Assembly (NCBI GenBank): GCA_947588955.1
Contig: CANPYX010000001.1
Coordinates: forward strand, 62,001-126,000
Source: an uncultured Oscillospiraceae bacterium
Lineage (GTDB): Bacteria > Bacillota > Clostridia > Oscillospirales > Oscillospiraceae
DNA: 64,000 bases
Direction of reading: 5' to 3'
The translations under genes and the position numbers were made by a program. A model generated the notes under the pieces. The model was given only the letters and a program-made list of their open reading frames with translations, was not told where the DNA came from and searched no databases. Positions 16,187 to 25,387 of this stretch are shown piece by piece (positions within the stretch are counted from its first letter, which is position 1; every line of letters begins with the position of its first letter).

Positions 16187-17038
16187 TTACACCTCCGCAA
16201 GTCCTTTCAGGAAGCCTATGACCCGGTCGATCACCGCGTCCTGATAGATGAGATCGTCCCCGTGTCCCGCGCCCTCGATATACACAAGCTCCGCCGGAAT
16301 ACCGTGGGCCAACAGTGCGTCGTACATCTCCCGGCTCTGGTCCGGGTCCACCACCGTGTCGGCGGTGCCGTGCAGGATGAGGAAGGGCGGGGTCTTCTCG
16401 GAAACCAGACACGCGGCGCTGGCGCTCTCCGCCCGTTTCTCAGTAAATCCCACTCCCAGCAGGGCCTCCATGAGCCAGTACGGAAGGCCGGTGGAGGGGG
16501 CGACAGGCTGGGTGGACAGCTTCACCAATCCGTACACGTCCACCACACCCTGAACGGCGCTGCTCACATTGGTATTTTCACCCACGTCCAGCCCCGGCGC
16601 GTCCCCGGTAACGCCCAGGAGGCTTGCCATGGTCCCCCCGGCGGACTCGCCCATGGCGAAAATGTGCTCCGGGTCGATGCAGTACCTCCCCGCGTTGGCC
16701 CGCAAAAACCGCACGGCGGCCTTCACGTCCTCAAGTTGGGCGGGAAACTGCGCCTGGGCGCTTACCCGGTATTCCACGCTTGCCACAACGAACCCGGCGT
16801 CCGCGATGCGCGTAAGCTCCGGCAGCCAGACGGCGGTGTCCACGTCCATGAACCCGCCTCCGCAGACCCACACCAGGCAGGGAAGCGGCCTGTGTCCCTC
16901 CCGGTTTTTCGGCATGATGATGTCCATTTTAAGCTGATCCCAGGTGGCGTTGAACCAGCCGGGGACCGTGGCGAATGCCACGCCGGGAACCAGGGACAGC
17001 ACGTCCCGCCGGTGTTCTATATGCAAAGTCTCGATCAT
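16187..17038 (-). CDS. Alpha/beta-hydrolase, hormone-sensitive-lipase-like esterase
   Basis: A 283-residue esterase: oxyanion motif VWVCGGGF (HGGG type with Cys in the first place), nucleophile elbow GESAGG near residue 130, Asp in ILHGTADTVV and His in GAGHGDD. The ATG overlaps the stop of the upstream DUF4432 gene (ATGA) and the aldolase starts 2 bp after its stop, so it is fully embedded in the sugar operon. Carboxylesterase acting on acylated sugars or phenolic esters is the likely role. Confidence 0.82.
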   Translation of the reverse strand: MIETLHIEHRRDVLSLVPGVAFATVPGWFNATWDQLKMDIIMPKNREGHRPLPCLVWVCGGGFMDVDTAVWLPELTRIADAGFVVASVEYRVSAQAQFPAQLEDVKAAVRFLRANAGRYCIDPEHIFAMGESAGGTMASLLGVTGDAPGLDVGENTNVSSAVQGVVDVYGLVKLSTQPVAPSTGLPYWLMEALLGVGFTEKRAESASAACLVSEKTPPFLILHGTADTVVDPDQSREMYDALLAHGIPAELVYIEGAGHGDDLIYQDAVIDRVIGFLKGLAEV

Positions 17039-18012
17039 TTTCCGTCCTCCTCAACGATCCTGATTTTCACGGAATATTCCGCCGTCTCCCCCGGCGAGAG
17101 AAATTTCAGCCTCCCGCTTCTTCGCATAACGTCCCGCCCGTCCGGGGTGCAGTTGCCGCACTCAAGGCCCAGAACGTAATCCCGGACGCCCATCATCTTC
17201 CACTCCACAAAGCCGTCAAGCTTTTTGGCGTCAAAGGCGATCTCCAGCCCCATTTTGAGCTTAGGCTGCCATATCCCGGCGCGGCCCCGTCCGTCCGGGA
17301 AGGTGTGGTAGTAGCACCGCTCCTGATACCCCGGCGTGGGCTTTTCCATGCGCATCCAGTTTTCCATGTCCTCCGCCGCGTGACCGTCCCGGGGCGTCAC
17401 GCGCTCGCTGGGGATGGTAATCACGCTGTCCTCGTCCAAAAGCGGGTAGCCCATGTTCATGTGGTATAGAATTTCCACCGGCTCCGTCCTGTCTCCGGTG
17501 TTGGCGACGGTGTCCGCGATCTCAAGCTCCGGGGCCGTTTTGGAGACGCGGATGATGCGCGAAAGTCTCAGCTTCCGATCAAAGATGCTCTCGTCGCTCA
17601 TCTCGCCGTGGATCTCAAAGCAGTCCTCCCCCTCGGTCCACCAGCTGTGCTCCGCCGGGGTGTTGGCGACAGAGCCGTGAAGGGGCAATGTCTCCCCCTC
17701 GTCCGTGTTGGGGCTTCCCACGTTGTTGAGTCCGCAGGTGGTGAGAAACCCGGCGGTGAAGGAGCGCAGCCAACCCGACTCCCGGTTGTCGTAATATGCC
17801 GGGTGGACGTACCCGCAGGGGGACATGTAGCTTAAATTGACCCCCTTGAAGCGCAGGCGGGAAATGTCACAGCACCTGTCCGGCGCCACGGTCAGGTCAA
17901 GCCCTGCGGCGGTGTGGACCTCATAAAGGCGCGTCCCGTCTCCCCTGCCCCCCACCAGGCGGTGCTCCTCCACACCTTCGATTTGGGAATTATGTCCAAT
18001 ATACGGATTCAT
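17035..18012 (-). CDS. DUF4432 family protein (aldose-epimerase-like fold)
   Basis: A 325-residue protein matching the DUF4432 pattern: DLTVAPDRCCDISRLRFKGVNLSYMSP, FTAGFLTTCGLNNVGSP, LPLHGSVANTPAE, ILYHMNMGYPLLDE and the final GLECGNCTPDGRD. The fold resembles galactose mutarotase, with His residues in the LHG and YHMN segments. The family is common in sugar-catabolism operons, and a mutarotase-like step on the sugar entering the isomerase is a fair inference; no activity is firmly assigned. ATGA overlaps join it to the kinase upstream and the esterase downstream. Confidence 0.85.
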   Translation of the reverse strand: MNPYIGHNSQIEGVEEHRLVGGRGDGTRLYEVHTAAGLDLTVAPDRCCDISRLRFKGVNLSYMSPCGYVHPAYYDNRESGWLRSFTAGFLTTCGLNNVGSPNTDEGETLPLHGSVANTPAEHSWWTEGEDCFEIHGEMSDESIFDRKLRLSRIIRVSKTAPELEIADTVANTGDRTEPVEILYHMNMGYPLLDEDSVITIPSERVTPRDGHAAEDMENWMRMEKPTPGYQERCYYHTFPDGRGRAGIWQPKLKMGLEIAFDAKKLDGFVEWKMMGVRDYVLGLECGNCTPDGRDVMRRSGRLKFLSPGETAEYSVKIRIVEEDGK

Positions 18013-19469
18013 TGGTTCTCCTCCATCAGCGGCCTGACGGCCCGGTAAAGCCGTCTGTACCGCTCGTAAACTTTCATGTACCGGTCGTGGGCGTCGGCGC
18101 GTGGACAGTATGTCTCCGTCTCCCGCACCATATGGTTCGCGGCATCCGCCAGATCCCGGAACGCACCCACGGCGATGCCGGTGAGCATGGCGCTGCCCAC
18201 AGTCCCCGCGTCTGCGGTCTCAAGGGCGGTGATGGGCAGGCCCAGAATGTCCGCCTTCATCTGCATCCAGACCCGGCTCTTCGCCCCGCCGCCTGTGGCC
18301 CGGAGGCTTGTGAAGCGGATGCCGGAACCCGCCAGCGCGTCAAAGTTTAAGCGCATCTCATAGGCTACCCCCTCCATGCAGGCCCGGTAGAGTTCACCGG
18401 GTGTGGTTGCGGTAGTAAGCCCCAGGATCGCGCCTTTGGAGCCGGTGTCCATGTAAGGAGTGGCCGCGCCGGCAAAGTGCGGGAGCACCAGAAGTCCCGT
18501 GGGGCCCTCGGTGGCATATTCCGCCTCCAGCTGTGCGTTGGTTTTGCCCTGACCGAAGGTGTCTCTTGCCCACTGGATGAGCGCCCCGCCGGTGTAGGAG
18601 AAGGCGTAGGCCACGTACTTCCCCGGAACCGCGTAGGGCACTACGGAGAAATACCCCTTGACCATCACGCCGATGTCCGGGAGACTGTCGTAAATGGGGG
18701 TCAGGCACTCCACCGTCCCGGCTCCGTCCACGGCGGCGGAGCCGTCGAAAACGCCGGCCCCCACCGCGGCTGCCACCTGGTCGTGGCTGACGGAGACAAC
18801 GAGACAGTCCCGGAGGCCCGTTCTGCCCGGTACTGTTTTCCCGGCGGGCGTCCCGGTGGGGACAGGATGGGAGAAAAGCGCCTTGTCGATCCCGGCGGCA
18901 GCCAGTATTTCTTCTGACCAGGTCAGGGAGCTTATGTCAAAAGCCATGGTTCGCGCCGCCAGAGAGTAGTCGATCTGCGCCGTACCGGTGAGGCTCCACA
19001 CCACATAATCTTTAATCAAAAAGATGTGCTTCACTTTTTCAAAAATCTCCGGGCGGTGCTTTTTCACCCACATAATCTTTGAAATGGAGTACATCTCATG
19101 GGGCGCAAGGCCGGTAATTTGGGCGATTCTGTCCGCGCCAAGCTTTTCTGTGAGTTCCGCGCACTCCTCTACCCCTCTGGGGTCGGTATAGAGCATGGCA
19201 GGCATCAGAGGCGCACCCTTTTCGTCCACCAGTACGCAGGTCTCCCCGAAGCTAGTAACGCCGATGCCGGCGATGTCCGGGTACCTGGCCGCCATCTCGC
19301 CGATGACGCCGTAGACCCCCTCCAGGATGGCCCCGGCGTCGATCTCGTGTCCACCTAAGTCCCGCCTCACTGGATAGTCCCGGTAGGCCTTGTCCAGAGT
19401 ATTCCCGTTTTCATCGAACACCGTCAGCTTGCAGCCAGTGGTGCCGATGTCAAGTCCAGAGAGCTTCAT
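18009..19469 (-). CDS. FGGY-family carbohydrate kinase (xylulokinase-like)
   Basis: A 486-residue sugar kinase: GLDIGTTGCKLTVFDENG phosphate-1 motif at the N-terminus, GVTSFGETCVLVDE, the VSVSHDQVAAAVGAG segment, and FGGY-type signature LRATGGGAKSRVWMQMKADILGLP. It transfers ATP phosphate to a keto- or aldo-sugar, like xylulokinase, rhamnulokinase or apulose kinase. The ATG at 19469 overlaps the stop of the isomerase gene (ATGA). Neighbours supply an isomerase before and an aldolase after, so a phosphorylated ketose intermediate is the expected product. Sugar identity is not decided by sequence. Confidence 0.88.
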   Translation of the reverse strand: MKLSGLDIGTTGCKLTVFDENGNTLDKAYRDYPVRRDLGGHEIDAGAILEGVYGVIGEMAARYPDIAGIGVTSFGETCVLVDEKGAPLMPAMLYTDPRGVEECAELTEKLGADRIAQITGLAPHEMYSISKIMWVKKHRPEIFEKVKHIFLIKDYVVWSLTGTAQIDYSLAARTMAFDISSLTWSEEILAAAGIDKALFSHPVPTGTPAGKTVPGRTGLRDCLVVSVSHDQVAAAVGAGVFDGSAAVDGAGTVECLTPIYDSLPDIGVMVKGYFSVVPYAVPGKYVAYAFSYTGGALIQWARDTFGQGKTNAQLEAEYATEGPTGLLVLPHFAGAATPYMDTGSKGAILGLTTATTPGELYRACMEGVAYEMRLNFDALAGSGIRFTSLRATGGGAKSRVWMQMKADILGLPITALETADAGTVGSAMLTGIAVGAFRDLADAANHMVRETETYCPRADAHDRYMKVYERYRRLYRAVRPLMEENQ

Positions 19470-20869
19470 CCGTCTATCTCCACCCACTCATAGCCCAGAT
19501 ACGTGGTGAAGGCTTCCTTGAGGATGTCCTTGACGTGGCCCTCGCAGATGGAGGTGTGGTGCTTGAAGCCACCCCGGGCCAATTTGATGAGCCTATTCTG
19601 CAAATCCGGGATCTCCGCCACGCCGCCACAGCCGAAGAAGGTGTCCTCGATGGGGTCGTCGGTGAATTTGGCCTCAGAAGCGTAGACGATGATCTTCCCG
19701 TCCTTCGTCTGGCAGTTGGAGATGGTGATGTCCATGGGTTTGATGCGGCCCTCGTTGCAGCCCCAGCCGGAGCCCGGGTCGTTCTTGGCGAACATCTTGT
19801 GCTCCGTGACGGTTCCCTTGCCCGCCATCAGGCTCTGGGCCACGGGGCCGCAGTGGAAGAGGATGACCTTGTTTTCGTCGTCCCCGTAGTTGTTGTTCCA
19901 GTCGAGGACAGCCGTGGGGCCCTCGGTGGCCAGGCTCATGGCCCGCATGGTGATGGCGGAGCACATATCGATCTCGCAGGAGGCCGCGATGCCCCGGTCG
20001 TTGAGCTCCGAGAGCAGGACACAGGGGCAGACCCTGAGATACGTCTCCATCTCGTTCCAGCACCGCAGGGCCAGGGCGTCCAGGTGGTACTCGTCTATGT
20101 ACTCGTCGATGACCACGGCGACCTTCGCCAATGTCAACGCGTTGGCGGCGGGGACATGGGAGAAATCGGTGTAGTTTTTGAGGTGTTCAAGCTTCGCCTC
20201 CACAACGGGGTCGTAGTCCCGCTTCTCCCCCACCTTGGCAAAGAGCTCGCTAAGGTCGAAGGACTCCACGTTGATCCCCATCTTCTGCATAGCGATCTCG
20301 TCGAACCGCACAGTCTTGAAGGCGGTGGTCCTGGCGCCGATGCATCCCAGGTTAAAGCGTCTCATGCCGTTGACCACCCGGCAGATGGCGGCGAAATCCC
20401 GGAGGTTCTCCTGGAATTTCGGGCTCAGGGGATGCACCACATGGGGCTTCAGGACCGTAAAGGGCACCCCATACTGGGTGAACACGTCGGTGACGGAGAA
20501 TTTGCCGCAGTAGGCATCCCGCCGGTGGGCAAAGTCCAGCTTGCCGATCTCGTCGGGGTATGCCTGCATCAAAATCGGCACGCCGGCATCCTGGAGGGCG
20601 GTGATGGCGCCGTTCTCGTCGGCAAAGATGGGCATGGAGAAGATGACCCCGTCGTACTGTCCCCGGTGCTCCCGGAGCCACTTGGCGTACAGAAGCCCCT
20701 CGTCCCGTGTCTCCACGCCGCCGTAGCGGGTGAGACTGGCGTCCATCATGATGTAGTCATATCCCGCGTCCGTCACGGCCTTCACCATGTCGTCCCGGGC
20801 GCCATAGATGAGCTCCCCGGGCATAAAACCCCGGTTGCAAAAACAGAGCGCAAATGTCATTTTTTTCAT
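19466..20869 (-). CDS. L-fucose/L-arabinose isomerase-family sugar isomerase
   Basis: A 467-residue member of the FucI/AraA-related superfamily. Alternating Rossmann-like blocks (IYGARDDMVKAVTDAGYDYIMMD, YDGVIFSMPIFADENGAITAL, RFNLGCIGARTTAFKTVRFDE) lead to a C-terminal metal-binding half (RCWNEMETYL, CEIDMCSAITMRAMSLATEGP, ILFHCGPVA, GFKHHTSICEGHV). Mn-dependent aldose-ketose isomerisation is expected. The ATG at 20869 has GGGAGGAG 7 nt upstream. It is the first gene of the nine-gene operon and is divergent from an AraC regulator. It is more distant from the classical FucI than typical orthologues, so the substrate may be another deoxy- or branched aldose. Confidence 0.8.
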   Translation of the reverse strand: MKKMTFALCFCNRGFMPGELIYGARDDMVKAVTDAGYDYIMMDASLTRYGGVETRDEGLLYAKWLREHRGQYDGVIFSMPIFADENGAITALQDAGVPILMQAYPDEIGKLDFAHRRDAYCGKFSVTDVFTQYGVPFTVLKPHVVHPLSPKFQENLRDFAAICRVVNGMRRFNLGCIGARTTAFKTVRFDEIAMQKMGINVESFDLSELFAKVGEKRDYDPVVEAKLEHLKNYTDFSHVPAANALTLAKVAVVIDEYIDEYHLDALALRCWNEMETYLRVCPCVLLSELNDRGIAASCEIDMCSAITMRAMSLATEGPTAVLDWNNNYGDDENKVILFHCGPVAQSLMAGKGTVTEHKMFAKNDPGSGWGCNEGRIKPMDITISNCQTKDGKIIVYASEAKFTDDPIEDTFFGCGGVAEIPDLQNRLIKLARGGFKHHTSICEGHVKDILKEAFTTYLGYEWVEIDG

Positions 20870-20903
20870 ATCGGTACTCCTCCCAATTTTATTTGATGAG
20901 GAT

Positions 20904-20924
20904 ATTGTACCGCACGCGGGTGCG
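20904..20924 (-). promoter_or_regulatory. Putative promoter of the isomerase-to-GH78 operon
   Basis: On the minus strand a -10-like TACAAT (complement of 20904-20909) lies 34 nt from the start codon, with a poor -35, as in activator-dependent promoters. CGCAC-N4-GTGCG (20911-20924) next to it is a small inverted repeat. The same GGTACAAT string occurs on the minus strand in the 15246-15287 palindrome. Confidence 0.35.
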
Positions 20925-21063
20925 CCCGGAAATGTCAGGAGCCGACTTCGCGGGACGCATTTATAACATATTTCGATTTTACTTATGGATCATCCCCGGA
21001 ATTCCCCGGTTTCTTCTTGAACTTATGGGCCGGATATGATATTCTTTACGGGAGGTGACAGTT

Positions 21064-22134
21064 ATGGACGAGCGGACTGCGGACAGGCTTGCGAAATTTA
21101 CGTCTCTTCGGGACATCCTGGCTTTTCGCCCCTCCGGGGAGCGGGACTGCTTCTATCAGGAGTCCCTCTGCCCCTTCTTTTTAATGCTCATACGCGCGGA
21201 TGCCGCGAGCCCTGAGAGTACGGCGATTTCTGTTTACACCCCCTCAGAGCAGGTGATCCTCCCGCCGGATTACTTGGGCCACGGGCGCACGGAGGACAGC
21301 CAGCACCGGCACAACTCCTTCGAGTTCACCTATGTGCTGGAGGGGAGCATGTACCAGCTGGTGGAGGGAAAGCGCTACTACTACCCCGCCGGGAGCTGCT
21401 GTCTCATGAATTGGGACACCCTCCACACCGAGGAGGTCTCCACCGGCTTCACCTGCGTCTTTCTCTCCGTGACGCGGGAGTATGTGGCGCATCTCATGGG
21501 CTGCGGCGACTCTTTGCTGTTTCCGGGAGAGGCTCGTTTTCTGGACAATCTCATTTTCCGATTTTTCCGTGAGAATTTGACGGTCTCCGGCCACAGTCCC
21601 GGAGATTTTCTGGATTTTGTCCCGAAAATCACCCAAAACGAACAGGTCGCGCTGGTCCATCAGATTTTTGAAGAGCTTCTCCGCGCCCTGATTTTGCCGT
21701 CAACCGGCACAACCTTCCGGCTTGCGGAGCTCTTTGTACACTTTACAGAACTTCTGGGAAACGCGGACTACTATGTGGCGGAGCATGTGACCGCCCGCAG
21801 CGGCATGGACACGCTTCTCTTTGCCCGCATTGACCGCATTTTCTCCGAGCGACACGGGCGGGTAAGCAACCGGGAGCTGGCGGAGATGCTGAACTACAAC
21901 GGCTCCTACCTGGGGCGCATCGTAAAACGCCACACAGGCAGGAGCCTTTTTGAGTACAGTATGACCTTCGCCATGGACTGGGCCGCTCGTGAGTTTATCT
22001 CTACGAATAAATCCGTGAGCGAGATCGCCTCGGAGCTGTCGTTTACGAACCTCTCCCACTTTTATAAGCTCTTCCACTCCCGTTACGGCTGCACCCCCGG
22101 CGAATACCGCGTTATCCGTCATACGGGAACATAA
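21064..22134 (+). CDS. AraC-family transcriptional regulator
   Basis: A 356-residue regulator. The N-terminal half has a cupin-like sensing region (HRHNSFEFTYVLEGSMYQLVEGKRYYYPAGSCCLMNWDTLHTEE). The C-terminal ~100 residues contain two helix-turn-helix units (RVSNRELAEMLNYNGSYLGRIVKRHTG and KSVSEIASELSFTNLSHFYKLFHSRYGCTPGEYR). The ATG at 21064 is preferred to a GTG 9 bp upstream, because GGAGG then sits 8 nt away. It is divergent from the isomerase operon and is the likely activator of it, with a sugar as effector. Confidence 0.9.
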   Translation: MDERTADRLAKFTSLRDILAFRPSGERDCFYQESLCPFFLMLIRADAASPESTAISVYTPSEQVILPPDYLGHGRTEDSQHRHNSFEFTYVLEGSMYQLVEGKRYYYPAGSCCLMNWDTLHTEEVSTGFTCVFLSVTREYVAHLMGCGDSLLFPGEARFLDNLIFRFFRENLTVSGHSPGDFLDFVPKITQNEQVALVHQIFEELLRALILPSTGTTFRLAELFVHFTELLGNADYYVAEHVTARSGMDTLLFARIDRIFSERHGRVSNRELAEMLNYNGSYLGRIVKRHTGRSLFEYSMTFAMDWAAREFISTNKSVSEIASELSFTNLSHFYKLFHSRYGCTPGEYRVIRHTGT

Positions 22135-22507
22135 GAAAGCAAATTCGCCGTCTCCCTTGTCATTTTCAAACGCCGTGGGTAGAGGAGCCTGCTGAAAGCA
22201 TGTACATGGGGTAGCCGTCCTCGTGGTTTAGATTGCTCAACTCCCGGTACAGGGCGCTTCGCATCTCTTCCTTGAACACGTCCCGGGATGTGAGCGCCTT
22301 GAAGTGGATGAATCGGCGAAAGCGTGAGGGAAAAAATATTTGCAAAATGGATGTTTATAGTGTAGTATAATTTAATTAAAGGATATGCAACTCCCGGTTA
22401 ACGGATTTCCAGCCGACGTTTGGTGGACTGCAACCGCGAAAAACGCTAAGATTTTCTCAACGGCAGGCAGATAATGCCGCCGACAAATCTATGCGGAGGT
22501 AAAAAGC
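22135..22507. other. 373-bp intergenic stretch with a possible gene remnant
   Basis: Between the AraC and XRE genes. The left half holds a codon-like stretch on the minus strand (annotated separately at 22166-22351). The right half is AT-rich with a TATAAT at 22366-22371 that may serve the XRE gene, though no well-spaced -35 is seen. Nothing else is recognised. Confidence 0.5.
22166..22351 (-). pseudogene. Possible C-terminal gene remnant
   Basis: On the minus strand an open stretch of about 60 codons ends in TGA at 22166-22168 and encodes a protein-like sequence containing FKALTSRDVFKEEMRSALY and LNHEDGYPMYML. It has no start codon with a ribosome binding site, and an in-frame stop bounds it upstream near 22352. 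Codon choice matches neighbouring genes. It may be the tail of a gene lost by deletion. I do not recognise the family. Confidence 0.35.
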
Positions 22508-23479
22508 ATGATCTTAGCGGACAAAATAGCGAATTTGAGGAAAAAGAACGGCTGGTCCCAGGAGGAGCTTGCGGAGAAGATGCAGGTGTCCCGGCAGGCG
22601 GTGTCCAAATGGGAGGGCGCGCAAGCTGTGCCGGATCTGGAGAAGATCCTGGCGCTGAGCCGGCTCTTTGGCGTCACAACGGATTACCTTCTCAAGGACG
22701 AGATGGAAATTGAGGAGTTTACGGACGAATTAGAGCGTGAGCCTGTAAAACGCGTCTCTCTCGCCCTCGCCGGCGAATTTCTTGGGTGGAGAGCAAGGGC
22801 CGCCAAACGTATCGCCTTCGCCACCCTCCTATGTATCTTCTCTGTGATACCGCTGCTGCTTTTGGCAGCCGCAACGGAAACGGTCCCCGAAAATCTGGCC
22901 GCTGGCGTGGGACTTGCCATTTTGCTTGTCCTCGTCGCCGCCGCCGTTGCGTTCTTCGTCTCCTGCGGCTTCAAAAACGGCCCCTTCGAGTTCATCGACA
23001 AGGAGCCCTTTGAAACGGAGTACGGCGTGGACGGCATGGTAAAGGAGCGGCAAAAAGCGTACAGACCCACCTATGTAAGGATCAATATCATCGCCGCCTG
23101 CCTGTGCGTCCTCTCCCCTGTCCCCCTATTTGTGGGTCTTGTCACGGGAAAAGAGCTTTTCACGGTGGTCATGCTGTCCGCCACGATACTTTTGGCGGGC
23201 GTCGGGGCCTCCCTTTTCACCCTTGCGGGCGTGCGCTGGGCGAGTATGCAAAAGCTTTTGAGGGAGGGCGAGTACGCCCTGCGGGACAAGAGAAAGATCC
23301 GTGTCAAGGAAACCGTCTCCACGGCATATTGGCTTACCGCCACAGCCGTCTATCTCGGCTGGAGCTTTTTGACAAACGATTGGAAGCTAACATGGGTCGT
23401 CTGGCCTGTTGCTGGGATACTTTTCGCCGTAGTCATGTGCCTTTGCAATCTCATCACAGAAAGAGACGAAAGGCGTTAA
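22508..23479 (+). CDS. XRE-family membrane-anchored regulator
   Basis: A 323-residue protein. Residues 1-65 form a helix-turn-helix of the XRE/Cro type (LADKIANLRKKNGWSQEEL, MQVSRQAVSKWEGAQAVPDLEK). The rest contains about five to six hydrophobic segments, starting near residues 100 and 130 and then paired helices at 200-245 and 275-315. This layout is typical of Firmicutes HTH proteins fused to membrane domains that sense envelope or transport state. GGAGG is 8 nt before the ATG. The GH13 gene begins 36 bp downstream, so they may be co-transcribed. Target genes are unknown. Confidence 0.85.
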   Translation: MILADKIANLRKKNGWSQEELAEKMQVSRQAVSKWEGAQAVPDLEKILALSRLFGVTTDYLLKDEMEIEEFTDELEREPVKRVSLALAGEFLGWRARAAKRIAFATLLCIFSVIPLLLLAAATETVPENLAAGVGLAILLVLVAAAVAFFVSCGFKNGPFEFIDKEPFETEYGVDGMVKERQKAYRPTYVRINIIAACLCVLSPVPLFVGLVTGKELFTVVMLSATILLAGVGASLFTLAGVRWASMQKLLREGEYALRDKRKIRVKETVSTAYWLTATAVYLGWSFLTNDWKLTWVVWPVAGILFAVVMCLCNLITERDERR

Positions 23480-23515
23480 ATTCTTAAAATTCACTTGAAA
23501 AAGAGAGGATAACCT

Positions 23516-25228
23516 ATGGAGCTTTCGGCTGTTTGCCATTTTGCGGACAAGAGGTACTGCTTAGCCCTGGAGCCGGGGAAATTTCTTATCCGTATCCGTG
23601 TGAAAAAGGGGGATATGCGAAGGGTGGTCCTGCACACCCAGGACAAGTACCTGCCGCTGCGTATACACGATACCCGCGGCGCCGTAAATATGGCTTTGGC
23701 GGCCAGTGACCGGGTCAGCGATTACTACGAGGCTGTCGTCGAGATACACATGGTTTGTCTGCGCTACTGGTTTGAGCTGGAGGGCACGGACGGAGAACGG
23801 GTCTATTACGGCAATTACGAGTTCCGATCCCAGCCCTTTGACGACATCGAGCGGATGTTCGACTGCCCCCAGAACCTCAGGGAGGAGGAGCGCCTCACCG
23901 TGCCGGATTGGGCGAAAAACAAGGTAGTCTACCAAATCTTCCCCGCAAGCTTCGCCCCCGACGGCGAGCCGGGACGGGGCTGGAACAAGCCCGTGGACCA
24001 TCGCCGGGACCTGGGCGGGACGCTTCGTGGGATCACTCGACATTTGGAGCACATACGGGAGCTTGGAGCGGACGTCCTCTACATGACCCCCATCTTCCAT
24101 GCCCTGAGCGTCCACAGGTACGACACCGTTGACTACTACCGCGTGGACCCCGGTCTCGGGACGCTTGAGGACCTGAAGGAGCTGGTGGAGAAAGCCCACA
24201 GCATGGGGCTTCGGGTTATTTTGGACGGCGTATTCAACCACTCCTCCCCCAAGTTTTTCCCCTTCGCTGACATCGCGGAGAAGGGGCGGGCTTCCGAATA
24301 TTGGGACTGGTACTTCATTGAGGGCTGGCCCCTCCGCGCCCGGTGGGGCGAGAAGCCCAACTTCAAGACCTTCAGCTATTTTGGCGGAATGCCGAAGCTC
24401 AACCTCCGAAATCCCGCTGTGGAGAAATACTTCATCGACGTGGGGCTATACTGGCTCCGTGAGTGCGGCATCGACGGCTGGCGCCTGGACGTGGCGGACG
24501 AGATTGGGCACCGGTTCTGGCGACGCTTCCGCGAGGCGGTGAAGGTGGAGTTTCCCGACGCCCTCATCGTGGGCGAGGAGTGGCACTACGGCGGCGACTT
24601 CCTTCTGGGCGACGAGTGGGACAGCGTCATGAACTACCCCTTCTTCAACGCGGTAACGGACCTGGTGGCACGGGAGAGCATCACCGTCACGGAGTTTTTT
24701 GAGGATCTTGGTTTTCTCCGTGGGAACCTCCACCCGGATACATATAAGGTCCTTTGGAACCTCATCGGCTCCCACGACACTCAGCGCTTCGTCACTGCCT
24801 GCAAGGGTGACCGGGAAAAACTGCGGATGGCGGCGGCGCTCCAGCTTTTGCTGCCGGGAATGCCAATGATTTACTACGGCGACGAGTACGCCATGGAGGG
24901 CGGCGATAACGGCGACAGCCGCCGTGGAATGGCCTGGGACTCTAAGCTTCAGGACGCGGAAACCTTCGACCGGTACCGTCGCCTCGCCGCCCTGCGCCGA
25001 AGCTGCCCATGCCTTACGGAGGGCGAAATTACGGGCTTTTGGACCGATGATAAGGAGGGTTTAGCCGTTATTACACGGTGCTTAGAGGGTGAAAATATCA
25101 CGATTTTACTCCATTGTAAGCCCGGTTTGGCGTGCATTTCTGACTTTAAAGGACGCAAAAACCTTCTCACTTCCCTCCCCTTCCCCGGCACCCTTGGTCC
25201 CTGGGATGCCGCAGTACTCATCGGTTAG
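23516..25228 (+). CDS. GH13 neopullulanase/cyclomaltodextrinase-type alpha-glycosidase
   Basis: A 570-residue protein. Residues 1-125 are a CBM34-like beta domain. The catalytic barrel begins at VVYQIFPASFAP and has GVFNHSS, nucleophile Asp325 in GWRLDVAD, acid Glu354 in VGEEW, and Asp421 in GSHDTQRF. No signal peptide, so an intracellular maltodextrin, cyclodextrin or pullulan-oligosaccharide hydrolase is likely. It follows the membrane HTH regulator by 36 bp and is followed by a strong terminator at 25333. Confidence 0.92.
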   Translation: MELSAVCHFADKRYCLALEPGKFLIRIRVKKGDMRRVVLHTQDKYLPLRIHDTRGAVNMALAASDRVSDYYEAVVEIHMVCLRYWFELEGTDGERVYYGNYEFRSQPFDDIERMFDCPQNLREEERLTVPDWAKNKVVYQIFPASFAPDGEPGRGWNKPVDHRRDLGGTLRGITRHLEHIRELGADVLYMTPIFHALSVHRYDTVDYYRVDPGLGTLEDLKELVEKAHSMGLRVILDGVFNHSSPKFFPFADIAEKGRASEYWDWYFIEGWPLRARWGEKPNFKTFSYFGGMPKLNLRNPAVEKYFIDVGLYWLRECGIDGWRLDVADEIGHRFWRRFREAVKVEFPDALIVGEEWHYGGDFLLGDEWDSVMNYPFFNAVTDLVARESITVTEFFEDLGFLRGNLHPDTYKVLWNLIGSHDTQRFVTACKGDREKLRMAAALQLLLPGMPMIYYGDEYAMEGGDNGDSRRGMAWDSKLQDAETFDRYRRLAALRRSCPCLTEGEITGFWTDDKEGLAVITRCLEGENITILLHCKPGLACISDFKGRKNLLTSLPFPGTLGPWDAAVLIG

Positions 25229-25332
25229 TCGAAAAAGGCCAGGAATGACGAATATAAGGCCAGCTTAATTGTAAAGTCACTTGACAAATAAGGCGGGACA
25301 AAATCCCCCAACCCGGAGGCACGGGGAAAATC

Positions 25333-25365
25333 ACGGGCAGCGGAAAATACCGCTGCCCGTTTTTA
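25333..25365 (+). terminator. Rho-independent terminator after GH13
   Basis: A perfect 11-bp stem (ACGGGCAGCGG with its complement), 6-nt loop and following T-run. It lies between convergent GH13 and GH1 genes and probably serves the plus-strand unit best, since the minus-strand exit has a weaker T-run. Confidence 0.88.
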
Positions 25366-25387
25366 TATACCTTTATCCGCTTTATTA

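Noticed and set aside
21017..21045. TTGAAC-N17-TATTCT promoter for the AraC gene at 21064
   Set aside because: Transcription would start inside or next to the ribosome binding site at 21051-21055, leaving no usable leader.
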